A DNA stretch of 64,000 nt from Pirellulales bacterium (GCA_020851115.1 JADZDJ010000133.1:1-64000), one strand, 5' to 3'; numbered from the stretch's first letter, positions 36,851 to 45,734 are shown. Made by a program: numbers and translations. The notes: a model not told the origin generated them from the sequence alone.

Positions 36851-38022
36851 GTCGACGCACCCTTCTCGCTCCGCCGTGAACGACCTGTTGGCGCAATCGC
36901 GGCGAACATCGAACTCGCGTAAATCGCGCGCGACTGATCTTCCGAACTTACCATTCCACCGTGGGCCACCTGCGAAAACAACAGTAGCAGAAACACCATC
37001 ACCGCGATGGCAATCGCAATCGCCACGATGACTTTTCGATACGAGATCGGCGCTTGGCCGCTGCATTGGCCTGTTTGGCCATTGGCGAGAAAGCGAAACA
37101 CCTTGTCGCGGTAGCGGTAAGCCATGATCCACACCGGAACCAACATCGGGCGGCTGGTGAGGTTCGCGATTCGCACGGCCACGTGCATATTCCGCGAACG
37201 TCCTGGGACATACTGCTGGCAGGCTTGAGCTTCGAGCGATTCGAGGCCGCCGCTGGCCAGCGAGCGCGCGTATTTTCGCGGGACGGAGAAGCGCTCGAAG
37301 ATGCTGTTGTTCAGATCGGCGTCCTCCGGCGGCACGGCGGCGGAGAGATTGAACGGGCAAAGTGCCGCGGTTTCCGCGTGTGTAAGCGCCCGGCTTGCGC
37401 CGACGATCAACCCATCGTAATGCCCCTCGTGCTGGCCGGACATCGGACACCAGTCGCCCTGCGCGCCCGCCGGCGTGCGATCGGTGTCGGCCGTCCAATA
37501 GGTTGTGGTGTCGGCTTGGAATACCCAATACGGAACGTAAACCGGCGTCATCTTCACCACGGCCGCTTGCGTGGCCAAATCGCCCGGCCGCCAGTAGCCG
37601 CGACCGAGGCACTGGTGCATCGCGGTAACGGCTTCGTCTTTGGTTACGGTAAAAGGCACGACCGATTCGGGAGCGATTTCTTTCGCGTCCGGCTGCCGCT
37701 GGAGATGTTCGGAACCGCAGAACGGACAGCGCAGCGCTTCCGCACGGGCGTCATAGCTCATCGACGCGCCACAACCGCGACACGAAAAATTGTGGGTCGT
37801 CAAATGCGACGGCGGAGGTGCATCGGGATGGGGCGGCGGAGGCGTTTGCGCCGCGCTGGGAGGCGACGTGCCTATCTGTTCGGTCGAGCCTTGCAACACA
37901 CCTGCCGCCGCCGCGGTTCTGGTTGACGGCAAGGAAGCTTCCGTTCCACAATTTGGGCAGAATAAATCCTCCTCATCGAGCATCGCGCCACAGACATTGC
38001 ATTTGCTGAGGAGATCGGACAT
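36553..38022 (-). CDS. Zinc-ribbon single-span membrane protein, copy 1, with extended C-terminus
   Basis: 489 residues from the ATG at 38022. Two zinc ribbons: CNVCGAMLDEEDLFCPNCG (about 8-26) and CRGCGASMSYDARAEALRCPFCG (about 80-102), separated by a Pro-rich linker. A central domain follows, including GYWRPGDLATQAAVVKMTPVYVPYWVFQAD and ALCPFNLSAAVPPED. A membrane span VIVAIAIAIAVMVFLLLLF lies near 330-350. Its paralogue (38193-39260) stops right after the equivalent span, whereas this ORF continues for some 135 residues, about 100 of them antisense to the conserved end of the GH15 gene. That tail is Arg/Ser rich and probably not ancestral. Function unknown. Confidence 0.82.
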   Translation of the reverse strand: MSDLLSKCNVCGAMLDEEDLFCPNCGTEASLPSTRTAAAAGVLQGSTEQIGTSPPSAAQTPPPPHPDAPPPSHLTTHNFSCRGCGASMSYDARAEALRCPFCGSEHLQRQPDAKEIAPESVVPFTVTKDEAVTAMHQCLGRGYWRPGDLATQAAVVKMTPVYVPYWVFQADTTTYWTADTDRTPAGAQGDWCPMSGQHEGHYDGLIVGASRALTHAETAALCPFNLSAAVPPEDADLNNSIFERFSVPRKYARSLASGGLESLEAQACQQYVPGRSRNMHVAVRIANLTSRPMLVPVWIMAYRYRDKVFRFLANGQTGQCSGQAPISYRKVIVAIAIAIAVMVFLLLLFSQVAHGGMVSSEDQSRAIYASSMFAAIAPTGRSRRSEKGASTYASGRCCAGPLDLQRLNAALTKATCVNACGKFPRNRLATGSYSSESRPTSLARWARRSKICSASSRRPIAARLSASQKVQGKNAPSPGGRPSTCESLR

Positions 38023-38089
38023 GCAATTTTTCCACCGGTAGAATTGCGAAGGCGCGGAGAGGACGAAGAGTAACGGGCTAGTGACGAAC

Positions 38090-38176
38090 GTCGAATGAAG
38101 CTCCGATTGCCAATCGCCAGGAACGAATACATCCAACCTTTGGGTTTGAAATTGGGAAACTCAGTCGTCATTCGAC
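38090..38176. repeat. Gap-spanning inverted repeat between the two zinc-ribbon genes
   Basis: GTCGAATGA (38090-38098) and TCATTCGAC (38168-38176) are perfect 9-base reverse complements. One arm is 17 bases from the stop of copy 2, the other 68 bases from the start of copy 1. Same word family as the gcvH-gcvPA gap. Confidence 0.6.
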
Positions 38177-38192
38177 TTTCACACTCGGTCTC

Positions 38193-39260
38193 TCAGCGGT
38201 TCCAGAAGTATAGCAATGCGATGACGAGCAACACAGCAAGTCCCATCGCCACGGCCATGCCAATTCGTTTCCGCGACCACGGCCGGTCGCCCGCGGCTTT
38301 GCCGGTCTGGCCGTTTAGCAAGAATCGAAACAGCTTATCGCCGTAGCGGTACGACAGCAAATAGACCGGCAGCAGAATCAAATCGGAATTGACGTCGCTG
38401 TAGTCGATCGTCACGGCCAACGAGGAGTGGGTGTCGCCCGGCATGAAACTGGCCACGTTTTTTTGCTCGCGGAGGCCGAATTCCTGCTGGCAAATCGCCA
38501 GGGCTTCGTCGCGTTCGACGCTGTATTCCTCGCTCAGCCAGCCCGCGAGAAAATAGGGCAGGTAGCGCTTGAGCGATTCCAGGCGATAAGGCTTGATTCG
38601 CTCGGCCTGCACTTGCGGCAGGCCGCGGCTGCCCGAAACCAGAAAGCCGCTGTAGTAACGATGATGTCTCCCGCGCAGCGGCCACCATTCGGTTTCACGC
38701 ACTTGTCGAGTGCGAGTGACCGTCTTGCCGTTTTCGCTGGTCGTATACGTTTCGGTTCGATACCAATACTCGCCGATCTCGGCCGACCAAGCACTTTGGG
38801 CAAGCATCGAGAAGGACCAAAACGGTAGGTAGACGCCGCGCAGCTTGTCTTCGATCTTTGCCAACTGCAAATCGCCGGGGCGAAACATTCCGCCGGACTT
38901 CAACCACTTGCGAAATTTTTCGAGGGCCTGCTCCGGCGTGACTGCAAAGCCCAGCACGAACTCGGGCGGCTGACGGTCGCTCGTGGTGGTAGGCAGATCG
39001 ACCACATAGTTCGAATCGCAAAACGGGCAGGTGATGCTCCGTTGATCGGCGGGAATCTTGAGCATCGCGCCGCAGTTTTTGCACTCAATGCTTCGCGTGG
39101 CCGGCGCGCTAGGATGTGCAGCCATCTCCTGAGGCGCGCCGCAAGCGTTGCAGAACTGGTCGCCATCGTCCACCGGCGATCCGCACTGCGCACAAGCATG
39201 GCCTTGCGGTGGCGGTTGATGTTGCAAGCTTGCATTTTCCGTCGCACTTGCGCTGTTCAT
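38193..39260 (-). CDS. Zinc-ribbon single-span membrane protein, copy 2
   Basis: 355 residues from the ATG at 39260. Zinc ribbons CAQCGSPVDDGDQFCNACG (about 21-39) and CKNCGAMLKIPADQRSITCPFCDSNYV (about 59-85). The central part has PEQALEKFRKWLKSGGMFRPGDLQLAKIEDKLRGVYLPFWSF, a pattern shared with copy 1 (RPGDL...VY.P.W.F), and YLLSYRYGDKLFRFLLNGQTGKAAGDRPWSRKR just before the span MAVAMGLAVLLVIALLYFW, also shared (YRYRDKVFRFLANGQTG). So the two arose by tandem duplication and have diverged strongly. The arrangement, ribbons and large soluble domain then a C-terminal anchor, suggests a cytoplasmic domain tied to the membrane. Function unknown. Confidence 0.9.
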   Translation of the reverse strand: MNSASATENASLQHQPPPQGHACAQCGSPVDDGDQFCNACGAPQEMAAHPSAPATRSIECKNCGAMLKIPADQRSITCPFCDSNYVVDLPTTTSDRQPPEFVLGFAVTPEQALEKFRKWLKSGGMFRPGDLQLAKIEDKLRGVYLPFWSFSMLAQSAWSAEIGEYWYRTETYTTSENGKTVTRTRQVRETEWWPLRGRHHRYYSGFLVSGSRGLPQVQAERIKPYRLESLKRYLPYFLAGWLSEEYSVERDEALAICQQEFGLREQKNVASFMPGDTHSSLAVTIDYSDVNSDLILLPVYLLSYRYGDKLFRFLLNGQTGKAAGDRPWSRKRIGMAVAMGLAVLLVIALLYFWNR

Positions 39261-39309
39261 CGTTGCCTGGTCTCTCGCCTCTGGTCTCGAACCTCCAGCC
39301 TCTAGCCCC

Positions 39310-39936
39310 TCATTTCTTGTGGCTTTGCTGATAAATCGTCTGTAGCATCTCTTCAACCGTCTTGTATTTCTTCTTTCCCTCCAGCGATGCTTCGACGAGC
39401 CGACGCGCGTCGCTTTCGGAGTGTCCCAACGATCGCAGCGCGTCGAACGTTTCCCGGATGATGTCGTGTTCGACGTCGCTTTCGCGCGGTTCTTCACGGG
39501 CGACCATCAAGGCGAACTTGGGCATCTTGCGACGGAGTTTGGCAACCATCCGCTCGGCGGTGGCCGGCCCGATGCCCGGCAAACCAGAGAGCGATTTCAA
39601 GTCTTGTTCTTCGATCGCCGTGGCCACTTCTCTCACCGGTCGGACCATCGCCCGCAGCGCCTTTTTCACGCCGACGCCATCGACTTCGCAGACGAGGTCG
39701 AAAAACTCTCGTTCGACCTCGGTAAGAAATCCAATCAGCCGCGGCGTCAGTCGTCCGCCCATCGTGTTCCCTTCAAGATATTCGATCGTATGCAAGCTGA
39801 TTTCGTGGCCAATTTCGCCTTGCAGCCGCCGGCGGGCAAACTCGGGAATGAGCACTTCATACTGAAACGCGCCGACTTGCAGGGTCAGCGATTCGGTCGT
39901 CAGGCGAACGAGGCGGCCGGAGATGTTGGTAATCAC
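39310..39936 (-). CDS. ruvA: Holliday junction DNA helicase subunit RuvA
   Basis: 208 residues from the GTG at 39936, close to the usual 200. Binds four-way junctions and loads RuvB. Domain [23 protein letters not shown]...[13 protein letters not shown]; domain II with helix-hairpin-helix [22 protein letters not shown]; domain [27 protein letters not shown]. The frame is open far upstream into ruvC, but homology starts at the GTG. There is no Shine-Dalgarno sequence; the start is next to an inverted repeat arm. RuvB is not in the window. Confidence 0.96.
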   Translation of the reverse strand: MITNISGRLVRLTTESLTLQVGAFQYEVLIPEFARRRLQGEIGHEISLHTIEYLEGNTMGGRLTPRLIGFLTEVEREFFDLVCEVDGVGVKKALRAMVRPVREVATAIEEQDLKSLSGLPGIGPATAERMVAKLRRKMPKFALMVAREEPRESDVEHDIIRETFDALRSLGHSESDARRLVEASLEGKKKYKTVEEMLQTIYQQSHKK

Positions 39937-39939
39937 GGA

Positions 39940-40048
39940 GCAATAAGCAAATAGCAGTTGGCTTTTCGCAGTTGGTTGATGGATTAATCTTGGTTTGAAG
40001 TCTTGTCGAGAGCCGACCGCCAGCCGACACAAGCTATTCGCTTGTTGC
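39940..40048. repeat. Gap-spanning inverted repeat between ruvC and ruvA
   Basis: GCAATAAGCAAATAGC (39940-39955) matches the reverse complement of GCTATTCGCTTGTTGC (40033-40048) at 14 of 16. One arm is three bases from the ruvA start codon; the other covers the ruvC stop and last four codons. Confidence 0.75.
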
Positions 40049-40591
40049 CAATTGCTTTTCGTCGTCGCCAGCCAATTCTTGTTCCTCGCGGCCAAGATAA
40101 TAATGGCAGACGGCGACCGCCAGGGCGTCGGCGACGTCGGGCGGTTCCGGCACGGCATCGAGTCGCAGTTCGCGGGTGATGGCCAACTGCATTTGACTCT
40201 TCGAGGCCCGACCATTGCCGGTGAGGATGCGTTTGATTTGCGTGGCTGGGTAATGAACCACTGGAATTCCCGCCTGAGCCGCGGCCAGGCAAATCACCCC
40301 GCGGGCATGGCCCATCAGAATCGACGTTCTCGGATGAGCAACGTGCGAATAGAGCTGTTCTAGCGCCATCACCGTCGGCTTATGTGCCACCATCACGTCC
40401 GTCAGGCCGCGGTGGATTTCGAGCAGACGATCGGTAAGCGACTGCTTCGACGTGCCGCGAACGACTCCGGCCTCGACAACTTTGGGCTTCGCATCGGAGC
40501 GATCCAGCACGCCATAGCCGGTGGTATTGAGGCCAGGGTCGATACCGAGGATGCGATGGGACGCCGTTTTTGAGCGATGAGCATTCAGCAC
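40034..40591 (-). CDS. ruvC: Holliday junction resolvase RuvC
   Basis: 185 residues from the GTG at 40591. Cuts Holliday junctions. Catalytic acids: Asp in [16 protein letters not shown], Glu in [25 protein letters not shown], and the [17 protein letters not shown] Asp pair at the end. An ATG 14 codons upstream (40633) is in frame, but the GTG has GGAGG seven bases before it. The first 12 residues ([12 protein letters not shown]) precede the family core and are encoded by a repeat-word stretch. In the run ispF-cysS-ruvC-ruvA. Confidence 0.94.
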   Translation of the reverse strand: MLNAHRSKTASHRILGIDPGLNTTGYGVLDRSDAKPKVVEAGVVRGTSKQSLTDRLLEIHRGLTDVMVAHKPTVMALEQLYSHVAHPRTSILMGHARGVICLAAAQAGIPVVHYPATQIKRILTGNGRASKSQMQLAITRELRLDAVPEPPDVADALAVAVCHYYLGREEQELAGDDEKQLATSE

Positions 40592-40654
40592 TGAGCAACC
40601 TCCATTGGCTAGCTTGTTCTGCCGGTTGTGCATTGCTCACGGCTCATCGTTTAT
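40570..40654. repeat. Gap-spanning inverted repeat between cysS and ruvC
   Basis: Arms 40570-40600 and 40624-40654 are reverse complements at 22 of 31 positions, with a perfect core CGATGAGC (40575-40582) / GCTCATCG (40642-40649) and CAACC / GGTTG at the loop end. One arm covers the ruvC start codon and part of its ribosome binding site, the other the cysS stop codon. Confidence 0.75.
40598..40603 (-). promoter_or_regulatory. Ribosome binding site deciding the ruvC start
   Basis: Gene-strand GGAGGT, six bases before the GTG at 40591. Half of it falls in the stem of the cysS-ruvC inverted repeat, so folding could limit ruvC translation. Confidence 0.65.
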
Positions 40655-42261
40655 GCGCGCTGCCACTCCGTCCCGCCGGGTCGATCTTCCAGCGCGATGC
40701 CGATTTCGCCCAAGCGGTTGCGAATCCGATCCCCGGTCGCAAAATCCTTATTCTTGCGGGCATTCTGGCGCAGCTCGATCAGCAAGTCGACCAATTGGCC
40801 GACGAGCGCATCATCGGCGGCTGCCTTCTGCTCGATCGGCTGGCGAAACAATCCGAGGACTCCGCCGAGTTCGCGCAGCACGGTCGCGGAGCGCTCCCAA
40901 GTCGCGAGTTTCGCCGCGTCGGGCTTTCCAGCTTCCAGCTTCTCGTCGGAAACATACTTATTAAGAACCGTTACAAGCTGAAACAAATTCGCGACTGCCG
41001 AACCGGTATTAAAATCGTCGTCCATCGCGTCGATGAATTTTTGTCGCAGGGCGGCGGCTTCCTTCAACAGCGGAACGCTGCCAGGGTCGAATTCGCCGGC
41101 CAATCGGGTCGCGGCCGGTTTCAAATCATAGAAACTCTTGCCGGTTACGCGCTCGAAGCTCTTAAAGAACTGGTAGAATTTGCCCAGGCTTTTCGCGGTT
41201 TCTTGCAGCAACTCTTCACTATATTGAATGGGGCTGCGATAATGAGTCGAAAGCAGGAAGAATCGAATGGTTTCGGGTTGATGTCGCGTCAGCAGATCGC
41301 GGAACGCGCTGGCCCCAGTCGATTTGCTGATCTTGGCCGATTGCTGCGACGGCAAATCGCCCCCTTGCGGCGATGCCCGGTCAATCTCTCGAGTATTACG
41401 CCCGCCGACTTTCCCCGCCTCGCTCGCCGCTTGCATCAGGCCATTGTGCAGCCAGTAGTTGGCTTGCGGTTTGCCGTGGGCGCATTCGCTTTGAGCGATC
41501 TCGTTTTCGTGGTGGGGAAAAATCAGATCCAGCCCGCCGCCATGGATGTCGAACGTCTCGCCCAAAATTCGGCGGCTCATGGCCGAACACTCGATATGCC
41601 AACCAGGCCGACCCTTTCCCCATGGGCTGTCCCACGCAGGTTCGCCGGGCTTGGCGGTTTTCCAAAGGGCAAAATCGCCGGGCGACCGCTTGCGCTCAGC
41701 CATTTCGCCCCCTTCACCCTGCAAGCTTTCGGTCGTGCGACGGCTGAGTTTGCCGTATCCAGAATCTTTGGCCACGTCGAAGTAGACGTCGCCATCGGAG
41801 GAATATGCAAAGCCCTTGTCGATCAGCGATTGCGTCAGCTTGATGATCTCATCGATATTGTCCGTCGCCTTGGGAAAGTGGTCGATCGTATCAACCCCCA
41901 ATGCCGCCAGATTTCGCAGATAGTCGGCCGTCATTTCGTCGGCCAAGGCAGCCATCGACATGTTCCGCTCGTTCGACTCTTTAATCAGCTTGTCGTCGAC
42001 ATCGGTGATATTCACAACCCAAGTGACTCGATAGCCAAGGTACGTGAGGTAGCGCTTGATGGCGTCGAAAATCACCGGCCCGACCATGTGCCCAATATGG
42101 CTCGGCTTGTAGACCGTCGGCCCACAGAGATACATGCCCACTTCGCCCGGCTTCACCGGAGTGAATGTCTCCTTGGCCTTGGTAAGCGTGCTGTAAATGC
42201 GCAGCGGATGGGTAAGCATGGCGGTAGATGTTGACGAGCGTTGGGCAGTAGCAGTGGACAT
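40651..42261 (-). CDS. cysS: Cysteine--tRNA ligase
   Basis: 536 residues, longer than the usual 460-500. Charges tRNA-Cys. HIGH box in CGPTVYKPSHIGHM (55-58, Cys46 as a zinc ligand), WHIECSAMSRRILG (zinc Cys), FPHHENEIAQSE, and KMSKS as KISKS (310-314). Immediately before KISKS there is an insertion of about 27 polar residues (about 280-308) not found in standard enzymes. The extra N-terminal 14 residues before MLTHPLRIYSTL may be untranslated; a start at 42219 is possible. Leader shows repeated CTGAAYCCTGA-like words and no Shine-Dalgarno sequence. Confidence 0.96.
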   Translation of the reverse strand: MSTATAQRSSTSTAMLTHPLRIYSTLTKAKETFTPVKPGEVGMYLCGPTVYKPSHIGHMVGPVIFDAIKRYLTYLGYRVTWVVNITDVDDKLIKESNERNMSMAALADEMTADYLRNLAALGVDTIDHFPKATDNIDEIIKLTQSLIDKGFAYSSDGDVYFDVAKDSGYGKLSRRTTESLQGEGGEMAERKRSPGDFALWKTAKPGEPAWDSPWGKGRPGWHIECSAMSRRILGETFDIHGGGLDLIFPHHENEIAQSECAHGKPQANYWLHNGLMQAASEAGKVGGRNTREIDRASPQGGDLPSQQSAKISKSTGASAFRDLLTRHQPETIRFFLLSTHYRSPIQYSEELLQETAKSLGKFYQFFKSFERVTGKSFYDLKPAATRLAGEFDPGSVPLLKEAAALRQKFIDAMDDDFNTGSAVANLFQLVTVLNKYVSDEKLEAGKPDAAKLATWERSATVLRELGGVLGLFRQPIEQKAAADDALVGQLVDLLIELRQNARKNKDFATGDRIRNRLGEIGIALEDRPGGTEWQRA

Positions 42262-42369
42262 GACAGGATTCAGGGTTCAGAACTCAGCAATTTTACGCGA
42301 GCACCTGTGGGCTTGCTCTAAAGTGCGAACAAATTTGGGTCGACCTCGGCGTCAACCATCGAGCAATGG

Positions 42370-42879
42370 TTAATCGTGTTCAATGATTTCAGGCCTCTCA
42401 ATCAATACCACGCACTGCGCCGCCACCGCTTCCTCGCGTCCCACGGCATCGACTCCTTCCCCCGTTTTGGCCTTCAGCCCAACCGCATGGGCAGGAATCT
42501 CCAGCAGCTCGGCGATTCGCATGCGCATGGCGTCTTTGTGGTGTCCCAGTTTTGGTCGCTCGAGAAACACGATGCAATCGACATTGAAAATCCGGCATCC
42601 CAATCCATGCAGCCGCTGGCAAACGGCTGCCAGCATCGTCGCCGAGTCCCGGCCGCGGTTCGCAGGCTCGCTGTCGGGAAACTGCTCGCCAATGTCCCCT
42701 AGGGAGGCCGCCCCCAGCAGTGCATCCGTGATGGCATGCAACAGCGCATCGGCGTCGCTATGTCCGACGGCGTGCTTGTCGTGCGGAACCGGCACGCCCC
42801 CCAGTCGCAGCGGCCCGCCAGGCTCCAGGCGATGCGTATCGTGCCCCAGGCCGACGCGAAAACCAACCTTGGTCAACAT
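42370..42879 (-). CDS. ispF: 2-C-methyl-D-erythritol 2,4-cyclodiphosphate synthase
   Basis: 169 residues, slightly longer than usual. MEP-pathway enzyme forming the cyclic diphosphate for isoprenoids. The metal-binding motif is GLGHDTHRLEPGGPLRLGGV; GHSDADALLHAITDALLGAASLGDIGEQFPDS and KAKTGEGVDAVGREEAVAAQCVVLIE are typical. First gene of the minus-strand run with cysS, ruvC and ruvA. The rest of the MEP pathway is outside the window. Confidence 0.97.
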   Translation of the reverse strand: MLTKVGFRVGLGHDTHRLEPGGPLRLGGVPVPHDKHAVGHSDADALLHAITDALLGAASLGDIGEQFPDSEPANRGRDSATMLAAVCQRLHGLGCRIFNVDCIVFLERPKLGHHKDAMRMRIAELLEIPAHAVGLKAKTGEGVDAVGREEAVAAQCVVLIERPEIIEHD

Positions 42880-43230
42880 ACTCTCCCTACGTGGAATGAC
42901 TCGGCACGGCCACCCATGACGCCATGATGGAATTTGAGCGAAACGGCCAAGACACCCCCGCTACCTCATGGACGCCGCTCGAAAAATGCACCAAACTTGA
43001 ATGGGCAGATTATAGAACTTCGTTCATGGCTGTGCTAGCAAATCCGACGTAAGTGCCAGCGTGTAGCGAACTTTTGGCCAAAGCTCGCCGAAATTATAGT
43101 GAACCGCGCGGGCGCAAACAACGCGAAATCGCATGGGTTTGGGTAACTTGCCGAGGCGATTCCTAGGCGCGACATCATTGGCCCGGTTACAATGGGATCT
43201 TCGAAGAACCAGCCGTATGGGGAGTTTGCT
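42880..43230. other. 351-base divergent gap, ispF and repeat protein
   Basis: Carries the promoters of ispF (minus) and of the secreted repeat protein (plus). No gene-like frame, RNA gene or strong hairpin is visible. Confidence 0.45.
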
Positions 43231-44589
43231 ATGGTTTCCTGCGCTCAACTCTTGCGCCAGGATATTTGTCGTCGATGGGTCGTCGCAGCGTTGCCTTTGC
43301 TGGCCATGATCGCTGGGCACGCGTCCGTCGTTGCTCGCTCGGCCGCCGCCGACGACGGCGGTGGTAGCAATCGATTGGTCTCTGCGTCCGACCGGTCGTC
43401 GGTCGCAAGGCTCTCGAAGTTGGTCGCGGAACTTGGCGACGAAACCTATGCCGTGCGCGAAGGAGCAACAAATCAGTTGATTCGCGCCGGCATCGAAGCC
43501 AAGCCGGCACTGCTGGCGGCGCTATCGAGCACCGATGCCGAAGTTCGATTTCGCGCCAAGCGGGTGTTGGAAATTATCGTCGAGGGAGACTTTCAGCGCC
43601 GCTTGAAGGCCTTTGCCGAAGATGTGGACGGCCGCCGCCAACTTTCGTTGCCCGGCTGGAATGCATTCAAGGAATTCGTTGGCGACGATCGTATGGCGCG
43701 ATCGCTGTTCGTTGACATGCAGCAGGCTGAGCCGCTATTGCTCGATGCCTACGATCACGATCCGCAGCTTGCGTCCCAGACACTGGCCGAGCGTTCTCAA
43801 GCGGTGCAACTCAATGCCAGTGGCCGCCTGCTAAATCGCGCCCGAAATATCGCCATTCCAGGCATGGCAATCCAGCCTGCGCTGGGCAGTTCGCTGGCGT
43901 TACTGTGGGTTGGCGGCGATGCAGCGGTGCCTGTCAAGGATGATGTGGCCGACCGATTCCGGTTGGTGCTGACCCCCTCCGAGCTGCGGTCGGCAATCGC
44001 TGCCGGCGACGAGCGTAGCCAGCTTTGCCGAAAAATCGTCGGCCGCTGGATTGGCCGCGACGTTGGCGAAACGGCGACCTACTATAACCTACTCACGGCA
44101 CTGCAGTACGATTTCCCCGAAGGGTTGCAACCGGCCGTGCGGACGCTGAAAAAAGGCAACGCTCAAAAGAATATCCGCTATTTGGCCGCGCTGATGATTG
44201 GCAATCACGGTGGCAAAGAGCATTTACCGCTGATCGAGCCAATGCTGAAGGATTCCGATCGCTTGTTTGGAGGTGCCGCGCAAAACTTGCGGGTTGCTGC
44301 TGCGCCGGCCAATCCGGCGGCCGCGAAACGTGCCGTGATGGAAACGCAAATGAGGGATGTCGCTCTGGTGGTGGCAATCAAACTCCGCGGCCAAGATCCA
44401 ACAAAATTTGGCTTCAAGATGCTGACGGCTGCCGACCAGAAGCAATTGCAAATTCAGACGGCCCAATCGAGGATGGGCTTTCCGAACGACGACCAGCGAC
44501 TGGCCGCCTTCCAGAAATGGGAAGAATGGCAAGCAGGGCATCAACAAGCCGCCAAGGAAAAGCCGCCTGTGGAAACGATTGAACGTTAA
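43231..44589 (+). CDS. Secreted protein with HEAT-like N-terminal repeats
   Basis: 452 residues, ATG with GGGGAG six bases upstream. Signal peptide in the first 40 residues (RRWVVAALPLLAMIAGHASVVARSAAA). The segment SKLVAELGDETYAVREGATNQLIRAGIEAKPALLAALSSTDAEVRFRAKRVLEII has two HEAT-type helical repeats, and a similar pattern returns near 290-350 (NIRYLAALMIGNHGGKEHLPLIEPMLKDSDRLFG). Planctomycetes have many such exported repeat proteins; role unknown, probably protein interaction in the periplasm. Glucokinase gene follows after 110 bases. Confidence 0.85.
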   Translation: MVSCAQLLRQDICRRWVVAALPLLAMIAGHASVVARSAAADDGGGSNRLVSASDRSSVARLSKLVAELGDETYAVREGATNQLIRAGIEAKPALLAALSSTDAEVRFRAKRVLEIIVEGDFQRRLKAFAEDVDGRRQLSLPGWNAFKEFVGDDRMARSLFVDMQQAEPLLLDAYDHDPQLASQTLAERSQAVQLNASGRLLNRARNIAIPGMAIQPALGSSLALLWVGGDAAVPVKDDVADRFRLVLTPSELRSAIAAGDERSQLCRKIVGRWIGRDVGETATYYNLLTALQYDFPEGLQPAVRTLKKGNAQKNIRYLAALMIGNHGGKEHLPLIEPMLKDSDRLFGGAAQNLRVAAAPANPAAAKRAVMETQMRDVALVVAIKLRGQDPTKFGFKMLTAADQKQLQIQTAQSRMGFPNDDQRLAAFQKWEEWQAGHQQAAKEKPPVETIER

Positions 44590-44699
44590 CGCGTTCCTGT
44601 CTTGCGACCGCGATGTTGATGTGCGTTTGCGGTTGCGGGGAAGACAATGGCGACCGGCTGCCCTTGCGGTTGTCGGCTCAGCGGCGTAACTTCGTTGTC

Positions 44700-45734
44700 A
44701 TGTCGCCTGCCGCTCGCCCCACCGTTTCCCGAACCGATTCCCAGCTTCCGCTGTTTGTTGGCGTCGACCTCGGCGGAACGAATATCAAAATCGGGCTGGT
44801 CGATGACCTTGGCCGCACGCTGTCCTACTCGATTGTTCCCACTGCCGTGACGGACGGGCCAGAAGCGGGAGCCGCCAAAACGGGACGTCTGGTGCGAAAA
44901 ATGATCGAAGACGCCGGCGTTCAGGCAAGCGACGTCAAGCGGCTCGGCCTAGGAACTCCTGGCTTGATGGACATACCGGCCGGCATGTTGGTGAATCCAT
45001 TCAACTTGCCCGGTTGGGACGATTTTCCGATCCGCGATCGCGTTGCCCATCATGCTGGCTTACCTGTCACGTTTGCCAACGATGCGGCGGCGGCGGCCTA
45101 CGGCGAATACTGGGTTGGCTCCGGCCGCGGCTGCAAAAGCATGATCTTGCTGACGCTTGGAACCGGGCTTGGCGGCGGCATCATCGTCAACGAATTCTCG
45201 ATCGACGGCGAGCACAGCCACGGCGCAGAGTGCGGCCACTTGATCATCGACTATCGCGACGACGCCCGCGTCTGTGGCTGCGGCGGCACGGGGCATTTGG
45301 AAGCGTATGTTAGCGCGACCGCCGTCGTCAAGCGCGCTAGCGAAGCGCTCGAGACCTGCGCAAATTCGTCCGTTGTCGTGCGGTTGAAGGAAGGGGGCGA
45401 ACTCACTCCCAAGCTGCTCGCCGAGGAGGCCGAGGCTGGCGATGTGTTCGCCTTGGAATTGATTATGGAGACGGCCATGTATTTGGGGATCGGCATCACG
45501 TCGCTGATGCACACGATCGATCCCAGCGGTGTCGTCCTCGGCGGAGCCATGACCTTCGGCGGACACAATTCGTCGCTGGGACGACGATTTTTGGAGCGAA
45601 TTCGCGAAGAAGTCCGTCGCCGGGCATTCCCCATTCCGGCCCAGCAAACGACAATTGATTATGCCAGCCTGGCAAGCGACGCAGGCTACATCGGCGCGGC
45701 CGGACTGGCACGGGCGGAGTACCGGCGTCAATGA
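44700..45734 (+). CDS. ROK family glucokinase
   Basis: 344 residues from the ATG at 44700. Phosphorylates glucose or a related sugar with ATP. ATP motif VGVDLGGTNIKIGLVDD (about 20-36), sugar-binding NPFNLPGWDDFP, catalytic Asp in FANDAAAAAYGEYW, LTLGTGLGGGIIV, and the ROK zinc motif HGAECGHLIIDYRDDARVCGCGGTGHLEAYVS, with the last Cys of the CxCGxxGCxE form replaced by His. A start in the in-frame sequence upstream has no homology. LepA follows after 167 bases. Confidence 0.94.
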   Translation: MSPAARPTVSRTDSQLPLFVGVDLGGTNIKIGLVDDLGRTLSYSIVPTAVTDGPEAGAAKTGRLVRKMIEDAGVQASDVKRLGLGTPGLMDIPAGMLVNPFNLPGWDDFPIRDRVAHHAGLPVTFANDAAAAAYGEYWVGSGRGCKSMILLTLGTGLGGGIIVNEFSIDGEHSHGAECGHLIIDYRDDARVCGCGGTGHLEAYVSATAVVKRASEALETCANSSVVVRLKEGGELTPKLLAEEAEAGDVFALELIMETAMYLGIGITSLMHTIDPSGVVLGGAMTFGGHNSSLGRRFLERIREEVRRRAFPIPAQQTTIDYASLASDAGYIGAAGLARAEYRRQ

